Shown: positions 17,125 through 26,281 of the stretch, piece by piece
Numbering within the stretch: position 1 is the stretch's first letter
Layout of the letters: every line of letters starts with the position of its first letter
DNA from: Burkholderia gladioli
GTDB taxonomy: Bacteria; Pseudomonadota; Gammaproteobacteria; Burkholderiales; Burkholderiaceae
Reading direction: 5' to 3'
NCBI RefSeq assembly: GCF_000959725.1
Contig: NZ_CP009322.1
Location: forward strand, 2,046,001 to 2,110,000
Length of the DNA: 64,000 bases
The notes under the pieces: model-generated
What the model was told of the DNA's origin: nothing
The model's database searches: none
What the model saw: the letters and a program-made list of their open reading frames with translations, nothing else
Program-made: the position numbers and the translations under genes

Positions 17125-18816
17125 TCACTGCATGGCGTGGGCCGCCTCCTGCCGCCGCGCATGACCGACGCTGCGCCAGGCCGCCGCCTCGAAACCGCCG
17201 TCTAGCGCGCGGCCGCGCCAGGCCACGTGCTGGTCGGGGCGGATCAACACGTAGCGGGCCTGGTAGGCCTGCGCGAGCTCCGTTTCGTCGTCGAGCCGCA
17301 GCACCGCGAGTTGCGGCAGCGCGCGCGCGGCCCGCTGCACCGCCTGCGGGTCGAAGGCCGCGCCCTCGGCGCCGGTGCAGAGCAGCGTGAAGCCCGGGCC
17401 GAGGCGGTCGTAGAGCGAGGCGCCGTCGGCCAGCCAGACGTGCGGCGCGCGATGCCCGGCGCGCGCGCTCGGCAGGTAGAGATTGGCCGCGTCGGGCGGC
17501 GCCGCGCCCGGCTCGGCCTCGACCAGCGGCGAAGCCTCGTAGCGCGTGCCCAGGTGCACGCCCGGAATCACGAATTCGGCCCGGGCATGGAACGCGAGGT
17601 ACTCGCCGATCGCGGCACGCGCGGCCTCGCCGGCGGCGCTCGCTTCATAGGCGGCCGCGGGCAGGCTCACATGGCCGATGCCGTCGGCGAAACCGCGCGC
17701 GAAGGCGGTGTTGCGCAGCGCGGCCGGGCGCCGTTCCGCCTCGTAGCTCGCGCCGAGCGCCTCGCCGGCCAGGCCCTTGACCATCGCCTCGAGCTTCCAG
17801 GCGAGGTTGGCGGCATCGTCGATGCCGGTGTTGTAGCCCAGGCCGCCGGTCGGCGTGAACAGGTGCGCCGCGTCGCCGGCCAGGAAGATCCGCCGCTCGG
17901 AGAAACGCTCGGCCACCAGCGCGAAGCCCGCCGTCCAGGTCGAGCGGCTCTTGAGCTCGAAGGGCACCTCGGCCCCGATCGCCTCGGCGATGCGGGCACG
18001 CACGTCCTGCGCATCGGCCGCCTCGCCGTCGCGCAGTTGCACGTTCATGATGAAATCCCCTGCGCCGTCGACGGCAATCACCAGCGCACGCTGCCGCGGG
18101 CCGAAGGTCCAGTACTGCCAGGCCGGCGGGCGGCGGCTCGCGCGATAGAGTGCCGGCGCATGGAAGTACACGGCATCCATCTGCCCGCCCATGAATTCGC
18201 GCCGCTCGCCGGCCATGCCCTCGAAGCGGATGCCGAGCGACTTGCGCACGAAGCTGCGCGGGCCGTCGCAACCGATCAGGTAGCGCGCGCTCACGGTGCG
18301 AGTGGCGGCCTCGCGGCCTTCCACGGCGTCGAGCTCGACCGTCGCCAGCACGCCATCCTCGTGCTGTTCGAAGCCGACCACGCGCGAGGAGAAATGCACG
18401 CGGCAAGCGGCATGGCTGCGCGCCGCCTCGAGCAGCACCGGCTCGACGTAGAGCTGCGAGCAGCGATGCGGCGGCTCCGGCGTCGGCCAGGTGAAGGCGT
18501 GTCCCCTGGCCCATTCGACCGCCTCGCGCGAGGTGGGCTGAGGCAGCCGCGCCAGTTCGTGCCCGGCGATCGAGGTGAAGTAGGCGATGTCGGGCGCGTA
18601 GTCGGCGGGCAGGCCCAGCGAGCGCACCCGCGAGGCGATGCCGATGCGCCGGAAGTGCTCCATGGTCCTCGCGCTATTGGCATTCGCGGCGGGATGGCGG
18701 CTGGTGCCGTCCTTGGCGTCGAACAGCTCGACGCTCACGCCCCGCTGCCCCAGTTCGGCGGCGAGGAACAGCCCCACCGGGCCGCCGCCGACGATGATCA
18801 CATCGCAATCCAGCAC
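17125..18816 (-). CDS. FAD-dependent aromatic hydroxylase (group A flavoprotein monooxygenase)
   Basis: A 563-residue PheA/TfdB/MhpA-like monooxygenase that uses NAD(P)H and oxygen to hydroxylate an aromatic ring. The FAD Rossmann motif IIVGGGPVGLFLAAELGQRG lies near residues 8-27. The second FAD motif GDAAHLFTPTGGLGYNTGIDD is present, and a thioredoxin-like C-terminal domain of about 150 residues matches phenol-hydroxylase-type enzymes. I chose a GTG start at 18816, with AGGAG 6 nt upstream; the frame is open for another 22 codons without homology. It heads the aromatic cluster and is divergent from the LysR gene. The ring substrate cannot be read from sequence. Confidence 0.85.
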   Translation of the reverse strand: MLDCDVIIVGGGPVGLFLAAELGQRGVSVELFDAKDGTSRHPAANANSARTMEHFRRIGIASRVRSLGLPADYAPDIAYFTSIAGHELARLPQPTSREAVEWARGHAFTWPTPEPPHRCSQLYVEPVLLEAARSHAACRVHFSSRVVGFEQHEDGVLATVELDAVEGREAATRTVSARYLIGCDGPRSFVRKSLGIRFEGMAGERREFMGGQMDAVYFHAPALYRASRRPPAWQYWTFGPRQRALVIAVDGAGDFIMNVQLRDGEAADAQDVRARIAEAIGAEVPFELKSRSTWTAGFALVAERFSERRIFLAGDAAHLFTPTGGLGYNTGIDDAANLAWKLEAMVKGLAGEALGASYEAERRPAALRNTAFARGFADGIGHVSLPAAAYEASAAGEAARAAIGEYLAFHARAEFVIPGVHLGTRYEASPLVEAEPGAAPPDAANLYLPSARAGHRAPHVWLADGASLYDRLGPGFTLLCTGAEGAAFDPQAVQRAARALPQLAVLRLDDETELAQAYQARYVLIRPDQHVAWRGRALDGGFEAAAWRSVGHARRQEAAHAMQ

Positions 18817-18881
18817 TTCCGTCTCCTGTTTTTTCGAAGCCGGATGCAAAATTAATCGCCTGGCCTCTATAAATCCATACA

Positions 18882-18892
18882 ATGAATTTCAT
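18882..18892. promoter_or_regulatory. Palindrome ATGAA-T-TTCAT in the hydroxylase/lysR divergent gap
   Basis: The 100-bp gap between the hydroxylase start and the LysR start contains a perfect ATGAA-T-TTCAT palindrome in an AT-rich patch (18840-18916), with TATAA nearby at 18869. This is the expected location of a LysR-type operator and the divergent promoters. Binding is inferred. Confidence 0.45.
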
Positions 18893-18916
18893 ATCCAGAA
18901 TGAATCGAATGCATAC

Positions 18917-19834
18917 ATGAACACGCCCGACCTGAACTTCCTGTACGTGTTGCAAGCGCTCGCCGAGGAGCGCAGCGTGTCGCGCGCCGCCGACCGCCTC
19001 GGCCTGACCCAGCCCGCCGTCAGCCACGCGCTGGGCAAGCTGCGGGTGCTGTTCCAGGACGACCTGTTCGTGCGGGCGGGCCCGGTGATGGCGCCCACCG
19101 CCGTGGGCGAGCGGCTGCTGAAGGGAGTCGAGCACGTGCTGGCGGTGGTGCAGGAGGAAATATGGAGTGCCAAGGCTTTCGACGCGGCCACCACCACCCG
19201 CAGCTTTTCGGTCTGCTTGAGCGACATGGGCGTGATCGTGCTGCTGCCGCGCCTGCTCGCGGCCTTCCACGAGCGCGCGCCGGGCGCCGTGCTCAAGCCG
19301 ATCCAGCTGCCTTCGCCGGAGCTGGCGGGGGCGCTGCAGGACGGCGCGCTGGACCTGGCGATCGGCTATCTCGGCAGGCTCGGCGACAACCTGCACCAGC
19401 AGCCGCTGTTCCGGCGCTCGCTGGTGGGGATCGTCAAGGGCGGCACGACGCGCCGCAAGCGAGGCATGACGCTGGCGGAATTCGTCGAGCGCAAGCACGT
19501 GGTGGCCGGCACGCTGGCGCTTACCAACCAGTTGCTGGAGAAGGAGTTGCGCCGCCACGGCGCGCGCCTGAAGGTGGGCGTGGACGTGCCCTACCTGCTG
19601 GCGGTGCCCAGCCTGGTGGCGAATTCGGACTACATCGCGGCGATTCCCGACGAACTGGCGGCCCTGTTCGCGCGGCTGGCCCATGTGGACGTGTTCCCGC
19701 TGCCGATCGAGCTGCCGGACCTGACCGTGCAGCAGTTCTGGCACGCGCGCCACCACAACGACGCCGGGCATCGCTGGTTCCGCCGGCTGGTGGCGCAGAC
19801 GCTGGCGCAGGACGACGCGGCGCCGGCGCGGTAA
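18917..19834 (+). CDS. LysR family transcriptional regulator, NodD/NahR/DntR-like
   Basis: A 305-residue regulator with a conserved N-terminal helix-turn-helix: RSVSRAADRLGLTQPAVSHALGKLRVLFQDDLFVR. That sequence pattern, and the effector domain starting SFSVCLSDMGVIVLLPRLLAAF, place it in the NodD/NahR/LinR subgroup, which usually senses aromatic compounds. It is divergent from the flavoprotein hydroxylase and so most likely activates the whole hydroxylase-AAHS-FAH-VOC-porin cluster in response to its substrate. Confidence 0.88.
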   Translation: MNTPDLNFLYVLQALAEERSVSRAADRLGLTQPAVSHALGKLRVLFQDDLFVRAGPVMAPTAVGERLLKGVEHVLAVVQEEIWSAKAFDAATTTRSFSVCLSDMGVIVLLPRLLAAFHERAPGAVLKPIQLPSPELAGALQDGALDLAIGYLGRLGDNLHQQPLFRRSLVGIVKGGTTRRKRGMTLAEFVERKHVVAGTLALTNQLLEKELRRHGARLKVGVDVPYLLAVPSLVANSDYIAAIPDELAALFARLAHVDVFPLPIELPDLTVQQFWHARHHNDAGHRWFRRLVAQTLAQDDAAPAR

Positions 19835-20012
19835 GCCGTCGGCGTCACGGATGGCAACATCCGCGCATGATCGAACACGGATTCGCCACAATTTCGACAC
19901 AGACCGACCACCGAGCCCTGCCTAGACTTCTTCCCTGCCGGCTCGCCAGCACGAGCCGACCGCCCTGCCCGGCATGCCCGGCGATCGGGGCGCCATCCAG
20001 CCAGGGAGCCTC

Positions 20013-20237
20013 ATGGAACAAGCAGACGAAGGGAAGCATCGCGGCGCCGCGTGGCGGGCGTGGCATACGAGAGCGACGGGATGGATCGGATGCGGCGCGC
20101 TGTGTCTCGCGCTGGGCGGCTGCGGACTGGCCGCGGCACCCTGCCGGGTCGCCTCGGCCGGACTGAAGGCCGTGCCGCTGGTCGGCCACGTAGCCGCCTT
20201 GCCGACCGATGCCTGCGCGGGCGTGGTCGATCCCTGA
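20013..20237 (+). CDS. Small lipoprotein-like DUF6726 family protein
   Basis: A 74-residue protein. The stretch LALGGCGLAAAPCRVASAG carries a lipobox-like GGC after a hydrophobic helix, and PLVGHVAALPTDACAGVVD is the conserved end of DUF6726 proteins, which are common in Burkholderiaceae. AGGGAG lies 5 nt before the ATG. The unusually long, charged N-terminus of about 20 residues before the hydrophobic segment may mean that the real start is further in. No function is known. It stands alone between the LysR gene and a convergent hydrolase. Confidence 0.7.
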   Translation: MEQADEGKHRGAAWRAWHTRATGWIGCGALCLALGGCGLAAAPCRVASAGLKAVPLVGHVAALPTDACAGVVDP

Positions 20238-20347
20238 TCGCCCGATCGCAGCAAGCGGCCGGGCGGCCGGGCGGCATCAGCTCGTGCCGCCTCGCATCGA
20301 CGAACACGGCTTCGCCTCGGCGACGGCCATCGCTCGACCACCGCGCA

Positions 20348-21163
20348 TCAAGCCGCCCCCATCCAGCGCAGCACCTGCTGCCAGCGCGGCGCCGTCATGG
20401 CCTCGAACCAGTCGTCGTGATTCGCCCCGGGCAGCAGCATCAGCCGGCTGCCCGGATGCAGGCTCGCCAGCCGCTCGGCATGCGCCACCGGGATCAGCGT
20501 GTCGCGCACCGAGCCGATCACCACCAGCGGCCCGCGATAGGCCGACAGCGCCGCGATCGAATCAAAACCATCGTGCAGCATCCAGCGCACCGGGAACATC
20601 GGGTACTTCTCCCCCGCCACCGAGGCGAGCGTGTCCCAGGGCGTGATCAGCGCCACGCCGGCCAGCACCTCCTCGTTGCCCTGCACCACGCGCGCCGCCA
20701 TCCCCGCGCCGAGCGATTCGCCCACCAGCCAGACCGCGCCCGGCCAGCGCGCCCGCGTGGCCGCCAGCGTCTCGCGCGAGGCCCCGAGCGCGGCGCGCAT
20801 GGTGCGCGCGCCGGCGCGCCGGCCATGGCCCGGGTACTCGGCGATCACCACGCGATAGCCGGCATGCACGAAGATCTCGGCCAGCGGCAGCTTGGTTTCG
20901 GCCGATTCCTCGTTGCCGTGATAGACGATCACGCTGCCGCGCGGCGCGACGCGCTCGGGCGTGACGAGGTAGCCGGCGTATTGGCCGCCGACCTGCCAGG
21001 GCTCGACGCGCTCGCCGGGATGCGAAACGCTGGTGGGATCGACCGCGGGCGGCGTGGCCGGCAGCAGCCTGCGGTCCTGCAGCAGGTAGAGCGCCGCCCC
21101 CGCGGCCAGGTAGGCCGCGACGGCAATCGCCAGACAAGAAACGAGAATCCGCTTGATCGACAT
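20348..21163 (-). CDS. Membrane-anchored alpha/beta hydrolase (YfhR/Bem46-like)
   Basis: A 271-residue serine hydrolase with an N-terminal transmembrane anchor (residues about 5-28). The nucleophile elbow is GESLGAG with Ser150, the oxyanion region is VIVYHGNEES, and the candidate acid and His lie in GSVRDTLIP and PGANHDDWF. The layout matches YfhR/Bem46-type proteins, whose substrates are not established. It is monocistronic, with its promoter facing the binding-protein gene upstream. Confidence 0.82.
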   Translation of the reverse strand: MSIKRILVSCLAIAVAAYLAAGAALYLLQDRRLLPATPPAVDPTSVSHPGERVEPWQVGGQYAGYLVTPERVAPRGSVIVYHGNEESAETKLPLAEIFVHAGYRVVIAEYPGHGRRAGARTMRAALGASRETLAATRARWPGAVWLVGESLGAGMAARVVQGNEEVLAGVALITPWDTLASVAGEKYPMFPVRWMLHDGFDSIAALSAYRGPLVVIGSVRDTLIPVAHAERLASLHPGSRLMLLPGANHDDWFEAMTAPRWQQVLRWMGAA

Positions 21164-21276
21164 CGCGCGTCAGGAGAGTGGAGACGCGCCAGTATAAGGA
21201 GTCGATCGAGTTCGTGACGGCACGGGCCGAACGAACGTCGCCGCGCTTCCGGCGGCGGGACGACACTTCGTGCCGA

Positions 21277-22080
21277 TCAGTTCGCCGCCGGCACCGAGGT
21301 ATCGACGCCGAACCACTGCACCGAGATCTTCCTGAGCGTGCCGTCCTGCTTCATGGCGCTGATGGCGTCGTCGAGCGCCTTGGCGAACTTCGGGTTGCCC
21401 TTGCGGAACGGAATGCCCATCTCCTGGCCGCCGCCGGGCACCACGGCGCCGGCGCGCAAGGGCAGCTGGGTGGTCTTGAGCAGGTACGGCACCATCAGGC
21501 GGTCGTCGAGCGTGGCGTCGATGCGGCGGTTGACCAGGTCGCTCAGCTTCTCCGGCGCGCCGGGGTAGGTCTGCGCGTTGATGCCGGGCACCGCGCGAGC
21601 CATCGCGTCGTAGTTGGTGCCGAGCGTCACGCCGAGCTTCTTGTCGCCCTTGAATTCCGCCAGGCTGCCGAACCGCCGGTCGTCCTTGGCGCGCTGGATC
21701 AGCTGGGCCGCCGAATAGACGTAGGGCTGGCTGAAGTCGAGCGCCTGCTTGCGCGGTGGGGTGATGGTCACCTCGTTGACGATCACGTCGTACTTGCCCG
21801 CCTGCAGGCCGGCGAGGATGCCGCTCCATTCGGTGGCGATGAACTGGGGTTTCACGCCCAGGCGAGCCGCCACCGCCTTGGCGACGTCGACGTCGAAACC
21901 GACCAGGTTGCCGCTGGCGTCACGCGAATCGAAGGGGGGATAGGTGCCTTCCATCGCGATCTTGAGCACCCCCGCCTGCTTGACCGTGTCGAGCAGGTCG
22001 GCGGCCTGGGCCGCGCCGGCCGCCACGCCGAACCATGCCGCGATGCACGCGAGCTTGAACATCGGCTTCGAAACCTTCAT
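21277..22080 (-). CDS. Periplasmic amino-acid ABC transporter substrate-binding protein (family 3)
   Basis: A 267-residue periplasmic binding protein. The signal peptide ends at AAGAAQAA; the mature part has the family pattern VLKIAMEGTYPPFDSRDASG, NLVGFDVDVAKAVAARLG and KYDVIVNEVTITPPRKQALDFS. It resembles FliY/HisJ-type proteins that bind polar amino acids. I chose ATG 22080, with GGGAG 7 nt upstream; an ATG at 22131 would put extra residues before the signal peptide. No permease or ATPase gene is adjacent, so it must use a transporter encoded elsewhere or act as a sensor. Confidence 0.87.
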   Translation of the reverse strand: MKVSKPMFKLACIAAWFGVAAGAAQAADLLDTVKQAGVLKIAMEGTYPPFDSRDASGNLVGFDVDVAKAVAARLGVKPQFIATEWSGILAGLQAGKYDVIVNEVTITPPRKQALDFSQPYVYSAAQLIQRAKDDRRFGSLAEFKGDKKLGVTLGTNYDAMARAVPGINAQTYPGAPEKLSDLVNRRIDATLDDRLMVPYLLKTTQLPLRAGAVVPGGGQEMGIPFRKGNPKFAKALDDAISAMKQDGTLRKISVQWFGVDTSVPAAN

Positions 22081-22245
22081 TGCTTGTCTCCCTGACGAAA
22101 GGCGGAATATTTTTGAACATGACCGGCGCACGTCGGAACAGAACCGGTTGTCATGTTCCGCAGCGCATCGGTCAGCGACACGCTTAATCGGATCGACAGG
22201 AAAAAGGCTCCCCGATGAATCGAATCGGCGAATGCATGGATGCGC

Positions 22246-22950
22246 TCAACTCGCGTCGCCCTGCCCGCCCTGGTACGCCGGCCAGGCCGACTCGATCGCG
22301 CGCAGCGCGCCCAGCACGATCGAGCGGTTCAGCGCGGCCGCCAGCACGCCGTCGCGTTCGGCATAGGCCTCGCAAAGCCGCTGGTGATCGGCGCACGAGC
22401 GCTGCATGCGCCCCGGCAGCGAGGTGCTCAGGTGGCGCAGGCGGTTGGTGCGCATGCGCATCGAATCGAGCACCTGCTTCACCGTGCCGTTGCCGCTGAT
22501 GCGCAGCTCCTCGTCGCGAAACGCGACGTTGGCCCAGAAGTAGCCATCCACATCGCCCTTCGCCGCCACCTCGGCCAGCCGCTCGGCGGCGCGCCGCAGC
22601 GTGGCGATGTCCGCCTCGTCGGCGCGCTCGGCGATCGCCATCGACACCTGCCCGTACAACAGCGCGCGCAGCTCGTAGATCTCGCGGATCTCCTTCAACC
22701 GCATGGTCGCCACGCGCGGGCGGCGCCGCGGCGGCCAGTCCACCAGGCCCTCGCGCACCAGCGCGAACAGCGCCTCGCGCACCGGCGTGCGGCTCACGCC
22801 GAAGCGCCGGGCCAGGTCCACCGAATTGAGGTCGTGGCCGGGCGCGAGCCGCCCCTCGATGATGCCGCGCGCCACCCAGTCGACGATCTCCGCCACCGGC
22901 GTGGTTTCCTTGTCTTCGGCAGGCAGGCTGGTGCCTTCGTCCAGATCCAT
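22246..22950 (-). CDS. GntR family transcriptional regulator (FCD domain)
   Basis: A 234-residue regulator with the GntR winged helix (DLARRFGVSRTPVREALFALVREGLV) and an all-helical FCD ligand domain. GAGGA lies 7 nt before ATG 22950; the frame remains open to 23049, but that stretch crosses the operator region and looks non-coding. It is divergent from the MFS gene at 23151. Two palindromes lie in the gap, so autoregulation and control of the MFS gene are likely. FCD regulators usually bind small organic acids, often with a metal. Confidence 0.85.
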   Translation of the reverse strand: MDLDEGTSLPAEDKETTPVAEIVDWVARGIIEGRLAPGHDLNSVDLARRFGVSRTPVREALFALVREGLVDWPPRRRPRVATMRLKEIREIYELRALLYGQVSMAIAERADEADIATLRRAAERLAEVAAKGDVDGYFWANVAFRDEELRISGNGTVKQVLDSMRMRTNRLRHLSTSLPGRMQRSCADHQRLCEAYAERDGVLAAALNRSIVLGALRAIESAWPAYQGGQGDAS

Positions 22951-23038
22951 CGGGCAGTCCTCGAGGGCGCAAAAAAGGTCCGCGATTGTAGCAAACCCGG
23001 TTTGGCGGCTTGCGGCTTGGCTCATGCCAATTCCGTTA

Positions 23039-23050
23039 AGTGTATACACT
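23039..23050. promoter_or_regulatory. Perfect 12-bp palindrome AGTGTATACACT (candidate GntR operator)
   Basis: AGTGTATACACT is fully self-complementary and lies in the AT-rich part of the gap between the GntR gene and the MFS gene. The GTGTATACAC core resembles operators of FCD-type GntR proteins (VanR/FadR-like GTNTACNAC patterns). Binding by the adjacent regulator is inferred. Confidence 0.6.
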
Positions 23051-23075
23051 AATCAGGAATTACTGCGAATTCTTT

Positions 23076-23085
23076 CAGTTAACTG
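23076..23085. promoter_or_regulatory. Perfect 10-bp palindrome CAGTTAACTG
   Basis: A second self-complementary site lies 36 bp (centre to centre) from the AGTGTATACACT palindrome and 66 bp before the MFS start codon. It may be part of the MFS promoter or operator region. It could also be chance, since 10-bp palindromes are not rare. Confidence 0.35.
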
Positions 23086-23150
23086 GCATCATATCCGAAA
23101 AATGTCGACACTCAATCGAATCGTCGGCATCACCTCATTCAGGAGACGCC

Positions 23151-24563
23151 ATGTACATGGAACAGGAGATCGCCGGCTCCGCGCGCCAGCGCGAGGCGAG
23201 CGTCTCGGCGCGGCTGGACCGCCTGCCGCCGACCCGCTACTTCCGCGGGCTGGTCGCGCGCATCGCGATCGGCGGCTGGTTCGAGTTCTACGAGATGTTC
23301 ATGGCCGCCTACATCTCGCTCGGGCTGATCAAGGGCGGCATGTACCACGCCACCACCGAGGGCATCTTCGACGTCAACGGCTTCGCCAGCTTCCTCGGCT
23401 CCTTCTTCGCCGGCATGTTCGTCGGCACGGTCGCGCTGGGCGGCTTCACCGATCGCTTCGGGCGACGCGCCGTGTTCACCGGCGCGATGCTGCTCTACTC
23501 GGTCGCCACCTTCGCGGCCGCGTTCCAGGTCTCGCCAGAGGCGATGGATACCTGGCGCTTCGTGGCGGGCCTGGGCATCGGCGTGCAGCTGATCACGGTC
23601 GACACCTATATCTCCGAGCTCACGCCCAACCACGCACGCGGCAAGTACATGGCCTTCAGCATCCTGGTGATCCTGAGCTCGGTGCCGACGGTCGCCCTGC
23701 TGTCCTACGTGCTGGTGCCGCATACGATCCTCGGGCTGGACGGCTGGCGCTGGGTGATGATCATCGGCTCCGCGGGCGCGCTGCTGATCTGGCTGATCCG
23801 TCGCGACCTGCCGGAATCGCCGCGCTGGCTCGAGTCCAGGCAGCGCGTGGCCGAGGCGCTCGCGATCGTCGAGCGGATCGAGAGCCGGGTGGTAGCGGAA
23901 ACCGGCCAGCCGCTCGCGGCGCCGATGCTGGACGCCGCCGCGCCCGAGCAAGGCCAGGGATCCTGGTCGGAGATCTGGCGAAGGCCCTACCTGGGCCGCA
24001 CCCTGATGCTGTCGCTGTTCAACTTCTGCCAGACCTTCGGCGTGTACGGCTTCGGCGCCTGGGTGCCGGTGCTGCTGTATTCGAAGGGCATCACCATCAC
24101 GCATTCGCTGCTCTACACGATGGTGATCGCGATCACCACGCCGCTGGGCGCGATCGGGGCGATGGCCTGCGCGGAGCGCATCGAGCGCAAGTGGCAACTG
24201 GCGGCCTGCGCGGCGGTGGTGGCGGTGGCCGGCGTGATGTTCGGGATGGTGCGCGAACCGGCGCTGATACTGCTGTTCGGCAGCGCGGTGACGATCGCCA
24301 ACAACTGGCTGATCGGCATCTTCCACACTTACCAGGCGGAGCTGTACCCGACCCGCATCCGCGCGCGGGCGGTGGGCTTCGTGTTCAGCTGGAGCCGGCT
24401 CAGCTCGATCTTCGTCGGCTTCTGGGTGGCGGCGCTGCTCAAGCACTATGGCGTGCCGGCCGTGTTCGTGCTGATTTCCTCGGCCATGCTGGTGATCGTG
24501 GTGGCGGTCGGCGCGTTCGGCCCGCGCAGCAACGGGATTCGGCTGGAGGAGCTGTCGCGCTGA
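23151..24563 (+). CDS. MFS transporter (sugar/metabolite porter type)
   Basis: A 470-residue carrier with about twelve transmembrane helices and conserved loops GGFTDRFGRRAVF and DLPESPRWLESRQR, which are sugar-porter/SV2-like signatures. AGGAG precedes the ATG by 5 nt. The single-gene unit is divergent from an FCD-type GntR regulator with palindromic operators between them, so expression is probably substrate-induced. The substrate is unknown; organic acids are common for this regulator-carrier pairing. Confidence 0.85.
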   Translation: MYMEQEIAGSARQREASVSARLDRLPPTRYFRGLVARIAIGGWFEFYEMFMAAYISLGLIKGGMYHATTEGIFDVNGFASFLGSFFAGMFVGTVALGGFTDRFGRRAVFTGAMLLYSVATFAAAFQVSPEAMDTWRFVAGLGIGVQLITVDTYISELTPNHARGKYMAFSILVILSSVPTVALLSYVLVPHTILGLDGWRWVMIIGSAGALLIWLIRRDLPESPRWLESRQRVAEALAIVERIESRVVAETGQPLAAPMLDAAAPEQGQGSWSEIWRRPYLGRTLMLSLFNFCQTFGVYGFGAWVPVLLYSKGITITHSLLYTMVIAITTPLGAIGAMACAERIERKWQLAACAAVVAVAGVMFGMVREPALILLFGSAVTIANNWLIGIFHTYQAELYPTRIRARAVGFVFSWSRLSSIFVGFWVAALLKHYGVPAVFVLISSAMLVIVVAVGAFGPRSNGIRLEELSR

Positions 24564-24646
24564 GCGGCGCCGCCAAGGCGGCCCTCGATCCCGTGGATGA
24601 CGAGCGGGACCGCCGCTTCACGGACCGTGCGACGACGCCGGCGCGT

Positions 24647-26281
24647 TCACTGCAGGCGCGGCCCCGCCACGCACTGGTAGCTGGCCGCCGCGTTGCGATC
24701 CCCCGTGCCGCGATACCGCGGATAAGCCGGATAAACGCACACGGGCCGTTCGAACGCGACGCCCGAGGCCGGGTTGTCGTCGACGTACTTGGTCGCGACA
24801 AAGCCGTCCGGCGCGACGCCGCCCTCCACCCATGCGCGCAAGCCGGCCACCACGTCGCGGCTCGCATCGCCGCGCAGCGGCGGCACCGCCCCGCCGATCG
24901 TGTTGGCGCCGGGGCCGCCGCCGCAATGATCCATGCCCGGCACCATCACCACGCGGAAGAACGGCGTGGTCGCGTCGATCCCGCCCTGCCGTGCCGCGAC
25001 CTGCTCGAAATACTCGATCGGCAAGGTCTGTGCATTGAGCGAATCGACCCAGCCCTGGGTCATGATCAGCTTGCCGCCGCGCGCGGCGAATGCGGACAGG
25101 TCGGGGTTCGTCGAATTGATTTTCGGCGTGAGCATCGCGTCCACGCGCGCCGCGTCCTGGCCGAAATCGAAGCGGGTCCAGTCCCAGTTCGGATCGCCGA
25201 ACACGGTATTGGCCAGCAGCGGCTGCGCGTAAGCGCCGATCAGCGCGCCCTGGATCGAGGCCCAGTGCCGTTCGCTGCCGAACGCGAAGCCGGGGTAGAT
25301 CTCGCTGCCGTCGACGGTATTGCGCACCGGCGAGTAGAGACGCTGCGCCTGCCGGACCTGCGCGGCGCTCAGGCAGCGCGCCGGATCCTGGCCGGCCGCG
25401 CATTGCAGGCGCGTGACGTCGAAGCTGCAGGCGAGCGGATTGGCGAGGAAGCCATCGCCGGCGGCCTGGCTGCCGCCGCACTGGTTCAGCACGGCATCGT
25501 TGAGCAGCGCCATCGCGGCCGGCGTGAGCGTCGCCTCGGGCTGCGTGCTCGGCAGCAGCCCGCCCCACAGGAAACTCTCCATCAGGTGGCTGTAGCCCAT
25601 GCCGGGCGAGCCCGCATGAATGCCGTCGTAGTCGTCGGGATAGAACTCGGCCTCGGCCATCGCCTCGTTGCCGCCGGTCGAACAGCCTTCGAAATAGGCG
25701 TGCTGCGCGCCCTGCCCGTAGAAGGCGTGGACGATCGCCTTGGCCGAGACCGTCATCAGGTGCACCGAGGTCCGTCCCCAGTCACGCAGTTGCACGGGAT
25801 CGACCGCCCAGCCGAGCACCTGCCCGATCGCGCCCGAGGCGCCGCCGAGGTGGCCCGTGTCGGTATTCGCCGCCGCGTAGCCGTTCGCGATCGCGGACAT
25901 CAGGCCGCCATAGACGATCGCGCCGCCGAATCCGCCCGATCCCGTGCCGAGCAGGCGCCCGTTCCAGTTCGAGGCCGGCAGCCAGACCTCGATGCCGACG
26001 TGCTCGCCCGGCTCGCTGCCGACGGTGGCGACAACGCGGCAGAACGCGGCGGCGGCCTTGCCCGCGCTGCCGGTGATCGGCTGCAGGTCGGCGCCCGCCG
26101 CGACGAACTGCGTTTGCTGCACGGTGGTGTCGGTGAAACGCGTGGCGGCCAGGTTCGCGCAGCCTTGCGCGTCGGGGGAAGTGGCGACGTCATCGCTCGA
26201 ACAGCCGCCCGCGGCCAGGACCATCGCGGCGAGCACGGACGCGAGCCGGATCGTTCGCGATGCGAAATATTGGAATGTCAT
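24647..26281 (-). CDS. Tannase/feruloyl esterase family lipoprotein
   Basis: A 544-residue secreted esterase. The N-terminus has a lipoprotein signal ending AAGGC with the lipidated Cys27. The catalytic serine is Ser201 in EGCSTGGNEAM, and the family's CS-D-HC arrangement is complete: Cys200-Ser201, Asp411 in GWVDSLN and His450-Cys451 in MDHCGGG. Such enzymes hydrolyse gallate esters (tannins) or feruloyl esters of plant cell walls. It is monocistronic, with an 83-bp convergent gap from the MFS gene. The choice between tannase and feruloyl esterase cannot be made from sequence alone. Confidence 0.87.
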   Translation of the reverse strand: MTFQYFASRTIRLASVLAAMVLAAGGCSSDDVATSPDAQGCANLAATRFTDTTVQQTQFVAAGADLQPITGSAGKAAAAFCRVVATVGSEPGEHVGIEVWLPASNWNGRLLGTGSGGFGGAIVYGGLMSAIANGYAAANTDTGHLGGASGAIGQVLGWAVDPVQLRDWGRTSVHLMTVSAKAIVHAFYGQGAQHAYFEGCSTGGNEAMAEAEFYPDDYDGIHAGSPGMGYSHLMESFLWGGLLPSTQPEATLTPAAMALLNDAVLNQCGGSQAAGDGFLANPLACSFDVTRLQCAAGQDPARCLSAAQVRQAQRLYSPVRNTVDGSEIYPGFAFGSERHWASIQGALIGAYAQPLLANTVFGDPNWDWTRFDFGQDAARVDAMLTPKINSTNPDLSAFAARGGKLIMTQGWVDSLNAQTLPIEYFEQVAARQGGIDATTPFFRVVMVPGMDHCGGGPGANTIGGAVPPLRGDASRDVVAGLRAWVEGGVAPDGFVATKYVDDNPASGVAFERPVCVYPAYPRYRGTGDRNAAASYQCVAGPRLQ

